Shown here piece after piece: positions 1 through 8,996 of a DNA stretch of 64,000 nt. The stretch is taken from positions 1 through 64,000 of the forward strand of contig NZ_CALPDE010000001.1 of NCBI RefSeq assembly GCF_943193185.1, written 5' to 3'. The DNA comes from Lactococcus ileimucosae (GTDB lineage: Bacteria; Bacillota; Bacilli; Lactobacillales; Streptococcaceae). How positions within the stretch are numbered: the stretch's first letter is position 1; the number at the start of each line of letters is the position of its first letter. A program made the position numbers and the translations under genes. The notes under the pieces are model-generated. The model worked only from the letters and a program-made list of their open reading frames with translations. It was not told the DNA's origin and searched no databases.

Positions 1-2
1 AA

Positions 3-563
3 CTCCAAATCAGAAGGAGGAAAACTATTTTAAGAAAACATAGCTCATTTTCTGTCTAATTATTTGACATTAGTCCAGGTATTTGTTCAGATTGCCACTT
101 CTGGGAAGAAGAGGAAGGGATAATCATCAAGCATCAAGCGGTCTTCACTTACAACGAAGCCATGGAAGATTATTTTAGTCGTTATAAATTTATGGGAGAT
201 TATCGTTTACGTAAAGCCTTTAGTCACCACTTTAAGAAAGAAAAAGATTATACCCTTGTTCCTGTTCCTATAAGTGAAAAACGCTTGCAGGAAAGAGGTT
301 TTAACCAGGTTCTAGGCTTCATTGATCATCTTCACTTCGCGCCTTTATTGGAAAAAGAGGAGGGACTTTCACAGCACACTCTTAGCAGGAATAAAAGACT
401 ACAAAATAAAAATACCTTCACTCTAAAAGCAAAGGTAAAGCTTCCTAAAAAAGTTTTACTTGTTGATGATGTCTATACTACAGGGCGTACCCTACAGCAT
501 GCTATAGCGATTCTAAAAGAAGCAGGTGTCCAAGACGTGAAAAGTTTCTCCCTTTGTCGCTAA
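3..563 (+). pseudogene. comFC: ComFC competence phosphoribosyltransferase, 5' part degraded
   Basis: The part from ATG 162 (133 residues) is the phosphoribosyltransferase half of ComFC, a DNA-uptake accessory protein: it has the PVPISEKRLQERGFNQ region and the PRPP loop VLLVDDVYTTGRT. Homologues are about 210-220 residues with an N-terminal four-cysteine zinc ribbon. In the same frame upstream I read a matching stretch ending in ICSDCHFW (second Cys pair, positions 81-104), then a TAA at 57-59, and before it HSSFS where the first Cys pair should be. No ribosome binding site precedes ATG 162. A nonsense mutation with loss of the first zinc ligands is therefore likely; a sequencing error at the window edge is possible. 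The extreme 5' end lies outside the window. Confidence 0.6.
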
Positions 564-566
564 CTC

Positions 567-1028
567 TTAGAAAAAAATATCCCAAATTTTAGGTAGGAAG
601 ATAAAAGAGGCTACAAGCAAAGCAAAACCTGAGATAACTAAAACAGCTCCAGCAGCCATATCCTTAGCTCTCTTGGCCCGCAAATGAAATTGGTAATCTG
701 CAGCTAAATCAACAACATTTTCTATAGCTGAATTTAACAATTCTGCAGTAAAAACCAAAAAAACAGCAAGAAAAAGGAAAAGCCACTCAAACTCTCTAAT
801 TTGAAAAACAATACCTGAAATCAAAGCCAATACTGCAGAAAGAGCATGCTTACGCATGTTTCTTTCTTCTTTAAAAGCCGTCCAAATCCCAGTAATCGCA
901 AACTCCATACTGGAGACAATATTAGTATTTTTCCAACGTTTGCGCCCTGAACTCTCAGGAATTTCCCCGTCAGCAAAATCTTCCTTGTTAAAAATTTTTA
1001 CATCTTTTTCTTTATCTTTTAAGTCCAT
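567..1028 (-). CDS. dgkA: Undecaprenol/diacylglycerol kinase (DgkA family)
   Basis: Small integral membrane kinase of the prokaryotic DAGK family; in Gram-positives it phosphorylates undecaprenol to feed the lipid carrier pool for wall polymers. 153 residues. The family signature [14 protein letters not shown] lies at about 95-108 and KDMAAGAV at about 122-129, with three membrane helices (about 65-80, 83-100, 127-147). The first 30 residues are a charged extension not typical of the core family. The start overlaps the 3' end of ybeY by 17 bases, so the two are translationally linked, as in many Firmicutes. Confidence 0.9.
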   Translation of the reverse strand: MDLKDKEKDVKIFNKEDFADGEIPESSGRKRWKNTNIVSSMEFAITGIWTAFKEERNMRKHALSAVLALISGIVFQIREFEWLFLFLAVFLVFTAELLNSAIENVVDLAADYQFHLRAKRAKDMAAGAVLVISGFALLVASFIFLPKIWDIFF

Positions 1029-1500
1029 AAGCAGTCAAAATCTCCTCCTGAAGTCCGAACATTTCTGCTTCTTCTTCTGGAGTATAATGATCGTAACCAT
1101 TAATATGTAAGAAGCCGTGGACCACTAACCAACCATATTCACGCTTAAGAGAATGCCCATACTCTTCTGCTTGCTCTGCTGCCTTATCGATTGAAATAAA
1201 GAGCTCACCGATAAAGGGATCTAGCTCTGCCATCAATTCTTCCGGAATCTCCATATCCTCGTCAAAGAAAAATTCTTCTTCATCTGGCTTGTATTCGAGA
1301 GAAATGACATCCGTTGGTGCATTTTTTTCTCTATATTTCAGATTAATTTCTTGTGAACGTGCATTATCAACAAAGGTTACAGCCATTTCCTTCGATTCCG
1401 CAAGCTTAATATAGTCTGCCGCAAATTTTAATAGCTTTTCTGTTTGTTCAATAATTTCTTCTGAAACTTGTTCCGTTTCATCAACTAATTCGATATACAT
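1012..1500 (-). CDS. ybeY: Endoribonuclease YbeY (16S rRNA maturation)
   Basis: Zinc-dependent single-strand endoribonuclease involved in 16S rRNA 3' end processing and ribosome quality control. 162 residues. The metal site [11 protein letters not shown] is at 128-138 (His128, His132, His138), an excellent match to the family pattern H-G-x-L-H-x3-D-H. The gene lies between phoH and dgkA, the usual Firmicute arrangement. Confidence 0.95.
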   Translation of the reverse strand: MYIELVDETEQVSEEIIEQTEKLLKFAADYIKLAESKEMAVTFVDNARSQEINLKYREKNAPTDVISLEYKPDEEEFFFDEDMEIPEELMAELDPFIGELFISIDKAAEQAEEYGHSLKREYGWLVVHGFLHINGYDHYTPEEEAEMFGLQEEILTAYGLKR

Positions 1501-1520
1501 TATCTTCCCTACATTTATTA

Positions 1521-1994
1521 TTACTTTATATGCTTTTGTTCTATCATCTTTTTCGCAAAATTTAAAAGAGGTGTTTGGGTCGAAGGCATAATATCTTTAG
1601 GCAACTGCTCAAAAGGAAACCAACGTGCATCTATAACTTCACTGGCTTCAAGAAATATTTCTCCCGAAAATTCTTTACTTGTGTAAACAACATCAACGAT
1701 ATGCACTTCATCACCGTTGGGATAGCAGAAATGTTGCTCTTCTCCAGAACATACTGTAAATAATTCCATGTCACTCACAGTCAGTCCTAGTTCTTCGAAC
1801 AGTTCACGTCTTGCAGCTTCTTCTGCCGTTTCTCCCGGCTCAATCGAACCCCCATGATAAGACCAACAGCCTGTATCTTTACGCTTTTGGAGCAATATCC
1901 CTTCATCATTATAAATAATGAGACTCGCACAAGCAATCACAAGTGGTCGGGGACCTAATATTTTGCGCAAGTCAAGAACATAGCCTTCAGACAT
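1521..1994 (-). CDS. Nudix hydrolase
   Basis: Hydrolase of nucleoside diphosphates linked to another moiety; substrate unknown. From the ATG at 1994 the protein has 157 residues with a full Nudix box at 49-71 (G49, E55, R63-E64, E67-E68, G70). This start is preferred over upstream ATGs because GGAGA precedes it and the longer reading overlaps most of the 3' end of phoH with an unlikely N-terminus. It overlaps the phoH stop by 8 bases, which suggests co-transcription. Confidence 0.85.
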   Translation of the reverse strand: MSEGYVLDLRKILGPRPLVIACASLIIYNDEGILLQKRKDTGCWSYHGGSIEPGETAEEAARRELFEELGLTVSDMELFTVCSGEEQHFCYPNGDEVHIVDVVYTSKEFSGEIFLEASEVIDARWFPFEQLPKDIMPSTQTPLLNFAKKMIEQKHIK

Positions 1995-2955
1995 GTTTGT
2001 CTCCTTTTTTCTCATAAGCATTGATAATTTGAGCCACGACAGGATGACGAACGACATCTTTAGCTGTAAAATAGACAAAATCAATACTGTTTAAACCAGA
2101 AAGTTTTTCCTGCGCATCAATCAAGCCAGATTTTACTTTAGAAGCCAAATCAATCTGTGAAATGTCCCCATTGACAATCATTTTTGAGTTGAATCCCAAG
2201 CGCGTGAGGAACATCTTCATCTGCATCGTTGTTGTATTCTGGGCCTCATCCAAGATAACAAAGGCATCGTCTAAAGTACGTCCACGCATGTAAGCTAGAG
2301 GTGCAATTTCGATAATTCCACGCTCCATCATCCGTTCGGTTGCATTTTTTCCTAAAATCTGGAATAAAGCATCATAAACAGGACGCAGATAAGGATCTAC
2401 TTTTTCTTGCAAATCGCCTGGCAAGAATCCAAGATTTTCACCAGCTTCAACAGCCGGACGTGTCAAGATAATCCGCTTCACTTGTCCATTACGCAATGCT
2501 TGAACAGCCATAACAACAGCTAAGAAAGTTTTGCCTGTCCCTGCAGGTCCTATGCCAAACACGACATCGTGATGCTTTACGCTGTCTACATAAAGTTTTT
2601 GGCCCACATTTTTTAAGCGGATTGGTGTCCCCACAGCATCTTTCGTCAATTCAATTTCATAAAGTGTGATGAAATTTTCAATATTATCTTCCAACACCAT
2701 CTTGATTGCAATCATTGCATCTGAACTGTGTACAGGTAATCCCCGTGAAATTAAGACCAAGAGCGCTTGCAGAACCTTACGTGCTTGCTCAGGAGCATTC
2801 TCGTTATCCGCAAAAATCTGCACCCTTTCTCCCCTGTAGTTGATATCAACAGCAAGTTGAGATTCTATCAACTGTGCGTTTTTATCCTGTGAACCAAAAA
2901 GTAAAACTGCATCTTCGGGGTTTTCCAACTTAAACTCTACGGAATGTTTAGCCAA
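1987..2955 (-). CDS. phoH: PhoH family ATPase
   Basis: Cytoplasmic P-loop ATPase with an N-terminal KH-like region, linked to RNA metabolism and usually encoded beside ybeY. 322 residues. Walker A GPAGTGKT at 136-143 and Walker B VILDEAQ at 233-239. The start is TTG at 2955 (product MAKHSVEF), preceded by AGGAAGG. It heads the phoH-nudix-ybeY-dgkA cluster. Confidence 0.93.
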   Translation of the reverse strand: MAKHSVEFKLENPEDAVLLFGSQDKNAQLIESQLAVDINYRGERVQIFADNENAPEQARKVLQALLVLISRGLPVHSSDAMIAIKMVLEDNIENFITLYEIELTKDAVGTPIRLKNVGQKLYVDSVKHHDVVFGIGPAGTGKTFLAVVMAVQALRNGQVKRIILTRPAVEAGENLGFLPGDLQEKVDPYLRPVYDALFQILGKNATERMMERGIIEIAPLAYMRGRTLDDAFVILDEAQNTTTMQMKMFLTRLGFNSKMIVNGDISQIDLASKVKSGLIDAQEKLSGLNSIDFVYFTAKDVVRHPVVAQIINAYEKKGDKHV

Positions 2956-2995
2956 ACAAATACCTTCCTGTTCTTTTATTTATAATCTTTGTCTC

Positions 2996-3003
2996 ATTAT
3001 ATC
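2996..3003 (-). promoter_or_regulatory. Extended -10 promoter of the phoH cluster
   Basis: On the minus strand the hexamer TATAAT (2996-3001) is preceded by TG at the extended -10 position. It lies about 40 bases before the TTG start of phoH. No good -35 was found, which fits an extended -10 promoter. Confidence 0.5.
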
Positions 3004-3040
3004 ATATTTCAGAGCTTATACGTGTTCACACCTGCAAATA

Positions 3041-3074
3041 AAAAATCACTGAGACAAATATCTCAATGATTTTT
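3041..3074 (-). terminator. Terminator of ald
   Basis: Inverted repeat with arms AAAAATCA(C)TGAGA and TCTCA(A)TGATTTTT around a 6-base loop, directly after the ald stop codon. It ends in a T-run on the minus strand. Confidence 0.85.
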
Positions 3075-3077
3075 AGC

Positions 3078-4184
3078 TTATTTTTTCTCTACATGGGGCA
3101 GGTCGATAGATTCCGCTAAAGCAAGAGAAACTATCTGTCCTTTATAGACACTCATGCCAGAGGTAAGAGGAAGACTTGCGGTCAACGCTTCATCTAAACC
3201 TTTATCTGCAATGAGCTTCAAGTATTCTATATTACCTTTAGACATCACTAAAGTTGATGTTCTAGGTGTCGCTCCTGGCATGTTAGGCACTGCATAATGG
3301 ATAACATCATGTTTTACAAATACGGGGTTTGCATGACTGGTTGCATGTTCAATCGTTTCAACTGTTCCCCCCTGGTCAATAGCAATATCCACAATAACTG
3401 AACCAGGTTTCATCGACTTAACCATATATTCCTTCACAAGTTTAGGCGGTTTAGCACCAGGTATCAAAATTGTTGAAATAAATACATCTGCTTCTTTGAT
3501 ATGTTCTTCCAAAGCTTCTGTTGTTGACTTAATAATCTGAATGTTTTTTCCTAAATAACGTGCTTCAAGTTCCTGTATACGTTTATCATTCAGCTCCAAT
3601 ATAACAACTGAACAGCCAATGCTCAAGGCGATGTCTGCTGCATTCTCGGCAGCCGTTCCACCACCAAATATCACAACATGTCCTGCTTCAATCCCGCTGT
3701 CAGGAATACCTGGAAGCAGAATCCCTTGCCCTCCATGCTGTTTCTCCAAGTAATACTGTCCAAGATTAACTGCGCGTCTCCCTGCAATAGCACTTAAAGG
3801 TTTCAAAAGAGGAAAAATGCCATCAGCCGCAATATTTTCAGCGGAAAAAGCCGTAATATTCATTTCCATCATCTTCTCTACGCAGGCTTTGTTGGCTGGC
3901 AAATGCAAGAAGCCCCAAATGATTTGACCTTGTTTAAGGTATTGGTATTCTTCTTCCAGGGGTTCTTTTACCCGGACAAGAAGTTCTGCTTCCCAAGCCT
4001 TGGCACGGTCAACAATCTCAGCACCAGCTTCAATATACTGCTCATTTGAAAAACCAGCTCCTGCACCAGCTTTATTTTCTACAAAAAGTTGATGACCGGC
4101 CTCTACCAGAATTTTTACATTTTCTGGTGTCATGCCCACTCTTTCTTCTCCTTGTTTCAGGTCTTTGACAACACCTATAATCAT
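3078..4184 (-). CDS. ald: Alanine dehydrogenase
   Basis: NAD-dependent interconversion of L-alanine and pyruvate plus ammonium. From ATG 4184 the protein has 368 residues, close to the family length of about 370. It shows the substrate Arg15 in GEERVGMTP, the Lys in RVKEP (about 73), His94 in WGFLHLP, and the nucleotide-binding loop FGGGTAAENAA at about 173-183. This start is chosen because GGAGG precedes it by a normal distance and the product begins MIIGVVKD, as in homologues; nine upstream codons are unlikely to be translated. Monocistronic, with its own terminator. Confidence 0.95.
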   Translation of the reverse strand: MIIGVVKDLKQGEERVGMTPENVKILVEAGHQLFVENKAGAGAGFSNEQYIEAGAEIVDRAKAWEAELLVRVKEPLEEEYQYLKQGQIIWGFLHLPANKACVEKMMEMNITAFSAENIAADGIFPLLKPLSAIAGRRAVNLGQYYLEKQHGGQGILLPGIPDSGIEAGHVVIFGGGTAAENAADIALSIGCSVVILELNDKRIQELEARYLGKNIQIIKSTTEALEEHIKEADVFISTILIPGAKPPKLVKEYMVKSMKPGSVIVDIAIDQGGTVETIEHATSHANPVFVKHDVIHYAVPNMPGATPRTSTLVMSKGNIEYLKLIADKGLDEALTASLPLTSGMSVYKGQIVSLALAESIDLPHVEKK

Positions 4185-4211
4185 TGTTTTTCCTCCACTT
4201 TCTGTATCCAT

Positions 4212-4440
4212 TATAGAGTAAATATAGCATAAATAAAGCGCTTAACTTTGAGAAAGGGAAAAAAACACCCCTTTCTAGAAGAATAAGAAATTTTTGTTTT
4301 CTATTCTACAAAATATATTTTTAGTGAAAAGTAAAATGTATTTACGTCTAATATAGTGTAAGACAGAAAAGATATTATGTATTGAAAGGAGGAACTGAAA
4401 CATAGTATCGCAATAATTTATATAGAAATTGGGAAAACAT
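4212..4440 (+). other. Intergenic region with a probable plus-strand promoter
   Basis: AT-rich spacer between ald and the small secreted-protein remnant. Near 4370 a TATTAT hexamer could serve as -10, followed by a strong AGGAGG at 4388-4393 that has no start codon at the normal distance. That suggests the 5' end of the following gene has been altered. Confidence 0.35.
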
Positions 4441-4725
4441 ATGCCAAGCAAAAATCTTAAAAAATCATCATTGCTGCGCTCACTGCTCTTGCACTTTTTT
4501 CGGGATCTGGTTTAGCGCAGGCCAATGACGTTCCGAGACCAGCGCCCAGAGTCTGGGTTGGGACTGTCGTGCATCAAAGAGTATATCCCCCACACGGAAA
4601 GCTTGTTCAGACCTTTTATCGTGAGTTGAGGGTTGTAAATGGCTATAGGGTCAGAAGAACTCCACTCTATCCTAATAGAAACAGAACACGTTACTATCAA
4701 GACTACATTTACCATATTTACTAAA
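4441..4725 (+). pseudogene. Small secreted basic protein, frameshifted in an A-run
   Basis: ATG 4441 (weak GGGA site) opens a frame that reaches a stop after 19 codons. The frame starting at 4461 encodes a clear signal peptide (KKIIIAALTALALFSGSGLA then QAND) and a mature part rich in Tyr, Arg and Pro, ending QDYIYHIY at 4725, but TAA at 4458 precedes it. One extra A in the run at 4459-4464 would join both frames into a protein of about 93 residues. It is therefore either a pseudogene, a slippage-controlled gene or an error in the sequence. I do not recognise the family. Confidence 0.5.
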
Positions 4726-4756
4726 TAAAATAAGAAATGACAGAAGGAGAAGATAC

Positions 4757-4788
4757 TTTATTTTCCCTTCATTCTTTTTAAGGGGAAA
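4757..4788 (+). promoter_or_regulatory. Hairpin covering the ribosome binding site of the ABC permease
   Basis: TTTTCCCTT and AAGGGGAAAA can pair across a 10-base loop, and the 3' arm is the Shine-Dalgarno sequence of the gene starting at 4792. Translation of the transporter may thus be limited by RNA folding. This is an inference from the sequence only. Confidence 0.35.
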
Positions 4789-4791
4789 AAT

Positions 4792-5964
4792 ATGTTTATA
4801 CTAAAAAAATTTGTAAGCAGTAATAAGAATAAAGTCCTGCTCTCCTTATTGTTGATCGGCTTAATTCTCCAGTTCATTGCCTTTGAAACTGTGGGGACTA
4901 ATCTTCCTAATGGATACAAACTAGAAAACACAACACAGGAAAACATCAAGGCCACTGAAAAGAGTATTAAGGAAATCAAAAATCTCATTGAATCTGGAGA
5001 CAGTTCAGAAGAAAATAAAAATTCTTTAGCTGAATATGAGGAAGAGGTGAAGGCGGACAAAGCAAAACTTCAAACACTAGAAGAAAACAATTACAATGAG
5101 TTCTGGCGTTTAGAGAACCTTCACAACGAAAAGATGCTAAAAAAATTAGAGGAAGCTGAAAAGAAAGGCGAAGAGCCTCCTCTTGCTGGGGGATATGAGC
5201 ATATCAAATCAATGTCAAAGTGGTACCACCAAGTCCTAGCCAGCGGGCAAGACTTTACCCAAGCTCCAGGACTCAACCCCTCAGGCCTAGGCGCTGCCCA
5301 ATATATTTTGATTGGCTTAGGAGGACTTTATGGTTTAATCCTGCTGACTTTCATCTGTGGGGACACCTTAGCGATGGAAATGCCTAATGGTTTGCGTTAT
5401 TATCACCTGATGAAAAAGAATAAAAAAGTGCTACATTTCCAACATCTGTTTATCCCTGCTGGTTTTGTGCTCCTGCTTATCCTTTCTGCCTTACTTGTCT
5501 TTGCGCTCATCGCTGGACTCCAATTTGGCATTGGTTCTTGGACTTTTCCTAACTTTGTCGTTGGGGCAACTTATGATTTATTTCAGGGTGAGGAGTTGCT
5601 CTGGCGTCTGCTCTATCTGCTTTTGGCCATCCTATTTATTACAAGTTTAGGACAGCTCCTCTCACAGTTTATCAGAAAGGCTTATATCCCTTCGGCGATT
5701 ATCGCTTTACTGCTAGTCACTTTTTCCGTTATCCATACGCATGAAGTGATGAAGACAATCATCAAATGGATTCCTTTGACCTACTTAGATATCAACACCG
5801 TCTTTCAGTTTTCAAACGGTGAAAATTCGTGGCCAACTTCTGGAGATTTTCTCTTTGGTAGGGATTCACTTGGGATTGGTGCTCTTGTTCTTCTCTCTTG
5901 TACCATTATTTTCTATAGCACAAGCCACTTCCTTTTTACAAAGTATATTTATAGAAAGGCATAA
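4792..5964 (+). CDS. ABC-2 type transporter permease
   Basis: Membrane subunit of an ABC exporter whose ATPase follows 6 bases later. 390 residues. Helix 1 is at about 15-33, followed by a large extracytoplasmic stretch (about 35-165) rich in Lys and Glu with coiled-coil character, then five helices (about 170-195, 220-245, 270-295, 300-320, 360-385). This one-plus-five layout with an outer loop is seen in permeases linked to peptide export or immunity. The substrate cannot be told. The start ATG at 4792 follows AAGGGG. Confidence 0.8.
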   Translation: MFILKKFVSSNKNKVLLSLLLIGLILQFIAFETVGTNLPNGYKLENTTQENIKATEKSIKEIKNLIESGDSSEENKNSLAEYEEEVKADKAKLQTLEENNYNEFWRLENLHNEKMLKKLEEAEKKGEEPPLAGGYEHIKSMSKWYHQVLASGQDFTQAPGLNPSGLGAAQYILIGLGGLYGLILLTFICGDTLAMEMPNGLRYYHLMKKNKKVLHFQHLFIPAGFVLLLILSALLVFALIAGLQFGIGSWTFPNFVVGATYDLFQGEELLWRLLYLLLAILFITSLGQLLSQFIRKAYIPSAIIALLLVTFSVIHTHEVMKTIIKWIPLTYLDINTVFQFSNGENSWPTSGDFLFGRDSLGIGALVLLSCTIIFYSTSHFLFTKYIYRKA

Positions 5965-5970
5965 TATATT

Positions 5971-6603
5971 ATGAAGCTTGCAATAAACAACTTGACAACT
6001 CACACACTCAGTAACGTTTGCTTAACCCTTGATAGACCTGGTCTTTATGGCATCATCGGTCGAAACGGAACAGGAAAGTCTACCCTTTTTACTGCAATCA
6101 ATGATGAGATGAATTTTGAGGGAGAGATTCTTATCTCTGATGGTTGGCATCAAGGAAGAGTTTCCTATGTGGCGACACTTGATATTTTTGATAGCAATCT
6201 CAAAGCAGCGGACTATATTAAAGTTTTGAGAGGAAAGGAGTGGGAACATGCCCAAAAATATATGCCCTTGTTTTCCGCTTCACGTTTCTTTGAAAAACCG
6301 ATAAAAAAATATTCTCTAGGTATGAAAGAAATACTGGCCTTTATTTATACGGTCAGTCTTGAAGCAGATGTTATCATCGTCGATGAACTGATAAATGGAC
6401 TTGACAATGCAATGCGTGCCAAAGCATTTCAAATCTTAAAAGAGCTTTCTGAAACAAAAATTATCTTGCTTACTTCACACATCTTGGAAGAAGTTGAAAG
6501 ATATTGCGATAAGGTTTATTTTCTTTCAAAATATGGCTTTGATGATGTCCTAGACTTTAAGGAAGCACAAAAATTAATCCGTGAAACACAAGTGTTTATG
6601 TAA
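5971..6603 (+). CDS. ABC transporter ATP-binding protein
   Basis: ATPase partner of the preceding permease. 210 residues, short for the family. Walker A GRNGTGKST (about 30-38), signature YSLGMKE (about 114-120), Walker B VIIVDEL (about 136-142) and switch His in LTSHILEE. The signature is the degenerate SLGM form seen in several exporter ATPases. It is followed by a strong terminator, so the two genes form a closed unit. Confidence 0.88.
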   Translation: MKLAINNLTTHTLSNVCLTLDRPGLYGIIGRNGTGKSTLFTAINDEMNFEGEILISDGWHQGRVSYVATLDIFDSNLKAADYIKVLRGKEWEHAQKYMPLFSASRFFEKPIKKYSLGMKEILAFIYTVSLEADVIIVDELINGLDNAMRAKAFQILKELSETKIILLTSHILEEVERYCDKVYFLSKYGFDDVLDFKEAQKLIRETQVFM

Positions 6604-6604
6604 A

Positions 6605-6653
6605 AAAAGACATGAATCTGCCCATTAAGAATGGCCTTCCCTCATTGTCTTTT
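6605..6653 (+). terminator. Nested hairpin terminator of the ABC pair
   Basis: Outer arms AAAAGACA (6605-6612) and TGTCTTTT (6646-6653) enclose an inner stem GCCCATT/AATGGCC (6620-6636). The T-run suits the plus strand. Confidence 0.75.
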
Positions 6654-6666
6654 CTTTTATATTTAC

Positions 6667-6692
6667 AAAAAAAGCCTCTCCAAAGAGAGACT
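6667..6692 (-). terminator. Terminator of the rplU-prp-rpmA operon
   Basis: Arms GAGAGACT and AGCCTCTC around a 4-base loop; on the minus strand it is followed by seven T residues. It lies 10 bases after the rpmA stop. Confidence 0.9.
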
Positions 6693-6701
6693 CGTTTACC
6701 A

Positions 6702-6986
6702 TTATTTAGCGACTGCTGGGTAAACTGAAACGTGTTTTTTACCACGTTTCATTTCAAATTTAACGTGTCCTTCGATTTTAGCGAAGAGAGTGTCATCGCC
6801 ACCACGACCAACGTTAGCACCTGGATGGATATGTGTACCACGTTGACGGAAAAGGATTGAACCGCCGCTTACAAGTTCACCGTCAGATGCTTTAGCACCA
6901 AGACGTTTCGCTTGTGAGTCACGACCATTGGAAGTAGAACCCCCACCTTTTTTGTGGGCGAAGAGTTGCAGATTAAGTTCAAGCAT
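6702..6986 (-). CDS. rpmA: 50S ribosomal protein L27, with Prp-cleaved N-terminal extension
   Basis: Large-subunit protein reaching the peptidyl transferase centre. From ATG 6986, preceded by GGAGG, the product has 94 residues and begins [10 protein letters not shown] followed by HKKGGG. This is the Firmicute form whose first residues are removed by the protease Prp, which is encoded just upstream and overlaps this gene by 8 bases. Confidence 0.97.
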   Translation of the reverse strand: MLELNLQLFAHKKGGGSTSNGRDSQAKRLGAKASDGELVSGGSILFRQRGTHIHPGANVGRGGDDTLFAKIEGHVKFEMKRGKKHVSVYPAVAK

Positions 6987-7323
6987 TATATTGCCCTCCA
7001 TTTTCAATTTTAAGTGTAATGTATTGGCTATAGTTTTTAGATACTTCTCGCATAGCATTTTCAAATGCTTGGAGCAGTGTCTGAGCCAACTCGCCTTGTC
7101 TTTCAGGAGTACTCAAAGGTATTTCAACATAGAGATAACCTTCTTCCATGTTGGCAATGGGTTTAATCTTTGCCATTTCATAGAGATTATTCGCTGTTGT
7201 AATTGACAAGACACTGACAGCTGCACAGACCACATCGTGGCCATATTCACCTGATTCAGCGTGCCCCGAGATCTCATAGGAAACTATTTTATCCCGCTTT
7301 GTCCTGATAACTGCTTCAATCAT
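6979..7323 (-). CDS. prp: Ribosomal-processing cysteine protease Prp
   Basis: Cleaves the N-terminal extension of L27. 114 residues. The catalytic pair is visible: His21 in [13 protein letters not shown] and Cys33 in VVCAAVS. It sits between rplU and rpmA, the conserved position for the family (YsxB), with a 3-base gap to rplU. Confidence 0.93.
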   Translation of the reverse strand: MIEAVIRTKRDKIVSYEISGHAESGEYGHDVVCAAVSVLSITTANNLYEMAKIKPIANMEEGYLYVEIPLSTPERQGELAQTLLQAFENAMREVSKNYSQYITLKIENGGQYNA

Positions 7324-7326
7324 GCC

Positions 7327-7641
7327 TTAAGCGTTGATTGATTTGATGACAACCTTAGTGTAAGGTTGACGGTGACCTTGTTTACGGTGTGAGTGTTTTT
7401 TAGGTTTGTATTGGAAAGTAACAACTTTCTTTTGTTTACCATGTTTTTCAACTTCACCGACAACTGTCGCACCTGAAACGAGTGGAGCACCAACTTTAGT
7501 AGTAGCACCGCCAACAAGAACAACTTCATCAAAAGTTACAGTTTGACCTGCTTCAACGTTAAGTTTTTCAACGTAGATGACTTGTCCTTCTTCAACTTTG
7601 ACTTGTTTACCACCAGTTTTGATGATTGCGTAGTTTGACAT
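7327..7641 (-). CDS. rplU: 50S ribosomal protein L21
   Basis: 104 residues, begins [20 protein letters not shown], full family length, with the C-terminal basic stretch [19 protein letters not shown] that contacts 23S rRNA. First gene of the operon, preceded by GGAGG and a structured leader. Confidence 0.97.
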   Translation of the reverse strand: MSNYAIIKTGGKQVKVEEGQVIYVEKLNVEAGQTVTFDEVVLVGGATTKVGAPLVSGATVVGEVEKHGKQKKVVTFQYKPKKHSHRKQGHRQPYTKVVIKSINA

Positions 7642-7659
7642 TGTGATTCCTCCTTGTTA

Positions 7660-7768
7660 GATTTTGTGCCGTTAAACGGCTGTAAGACTCGCCTTGGACC
7701 GTGAGCTTATGCTACTTGAACGATACCTCGTGCGGTTGTACTTTATGGGAGACCACAAAGACAACTAC
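7660..7768 (-). ncRNA. L21 leader (ribosomal protein autoregulatory element)
   Basis: The 5' untranslated region of rplU holds conserved-looking paired blocks (GCCGTTTAACGGC stem next to the ribosome binding site; CACGAGG and GGTCTCCC segments), in the position of the Firmicute L21 leader. Known elements of this class are thought to bind L21 and repress the operon. Assigned by position and resemblance, not by a covariance search. Confidence 0.55.
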
Positions 7769-7771
7769 ATA

Positions 7772-7800
7772 AGTATAACAGAAATACCTCTTAATTTCAA
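7772..7800 (-). promoter_or_regulatory. Promoter of the rplU operon
   Basis: TTGAAA (7795-7800), 17-base spacer, TATACT (7772-7777). Close to sigma-A consensus. Confidence 0.85.
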
Positions 7801-8007
7801 GAGGCACGGTAAGGATAATTTTATCTCTGTATTTTGCTAAATTCCAAAGTAGAAAAGAGAGCGTACCCACTCTTTTCTCTCATATCTATATTTTGAAGAA
7901 GGATGCTGTAACAATTCCTACAAAAGAAGAAGGAAAAATCTGTTGTATATCTCAAAACTACTTTCGGTTAAGAAAAACAGGTCATAACTTGAAGCTAGAG
8001 ACACGTT

Positions 8008-8916
8008 TTATTTAGGCACGATAGTCGTCAGACCTTTGCGATAAACTTTAATGTCCAGTGGAAGCGGAGAACTCTTATCTCCGTCAATTCTTGAATAAGG
8101 AACATCTTTCGTTTTATTTGACTGTGTACTTATTTCTAAATGATCGGTATCAAAATAAGTAATGTCCATAAAATCCGCCACTTTCCCCTTACGTAACTTA
8201 TTTAAGTGGAATAAAATTTTGAGAAGATGAATTTCCTTCAAAGAATAAACTCGAATAAGGCCATCGTCAACCTTAGCATCCAGTGAAAGTGCTTGCCTTC
8301 CACCTATAGTATCTGTCATCGTAATCAGTAATAGTTTTGTTTTTAAAGCTTGTGTTTTACCGTTATATTTGAGTTCGATATGATAACTTTTATTATGACG
8401 AATGACTTTGTAGGCATCCTTTAGATAGGCAAAAGGTCCAAACTTTTTCTTTTCAGTGCTGCTCACATTTTGAGCTATGTCTGCCAAAATACCAAGTGTT
8501 AAGCTTGAAATCATATATTCATCATTCACCTTGGCTATATCAAATTTTTGCCTCCTGCCATGTTTTAGATTCTCAAGTGCAGCTTCGATGTCTTGGGGGA
8601 TGTGAAGTGATTTGGAAAGATTGTTCACCGTCCCGTTTGGTATAATTCCTAAAATTGAATCTCCACCAGCTTCAAAAACTCCGCCACAAATTTTGTTAAT
8701 CGTGCCATCGCCTCCCAAAGCCATTATCAAGTCTGTCTTTTCTTGACTTGCTTTTTTGGCCAAGCGAACAGCTTCTTCTGGGCTATCTGGATTCACAAAC
8801 TCTAACTGAAAATCTTGATTTTCCTTTTTATCAAAAAACTTTTTGATTGTATTTAAGACTTCTTCTTCATCATTCTTTCCAGAAGATTGATTGTAAAACA
8901 CTTTTACTTTTTTCAT
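8008..8916 (-). CDS. Diacylglycerol kinase family lipid kinase (DagK/YegS-like)
   Basis: Soluble lipid kinase. 302 residues. The catalytic domain at 1-130 has the nucleotide motif GGDGTINKI (about 67-75) and IIPNGTVNNLSKSL (about 96-109). The C-terminal beta-sandwich domain follows, with the DGLIRVYSL segment. Probably phosphorylates diacylglycerol at the membrane surface; the exact substrate of this paralogue is uncertain. Upstream and downstream genes have their own signals. Confidence 0.85.
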   Translation of the reverse strand: MKKVKVFYNQSSGKNDEEEVLNTIKKFFDKKENQDFQLEFVNPDSPEEAVRLAKKASQEKTDLIMALGGDGTINKICGGVFEAGGDSILGIIPNGTVNNLSKSLHIPQDIEAALENLKHGRRQKFDIAKVNDEYMISSLTLGILADIAQNVSSTEKKKFGPFAYLKDAYKVIRHNKSYHIELKYNGKTQALKTKLLLITMTDTIGGRQALSLDAKVDDGLIRVYSLKEIHLLKILFHLNKLRKGKVADFMDITYFDTDHLEISTQSNKTKDVPYSRIDGDKSSPLPLDIKVYRKGLTTIVPK

Positions 8917-8996
8917 TTTCTCCTCTATTCATTTTATATAAAAATAACTTTTTCTCTTTTGTAAGGGCACAAATAAAAAATTTTATTTCATTCCTG

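Noticed and set aside
7851..7883. AGAAAAGAG/CTCTTTTCT hairpin as terminator
   Set aside because: Stem is good, but neither strand has a T-run after it and it is 125 bases from the nearest stop, so I left it unassigned.
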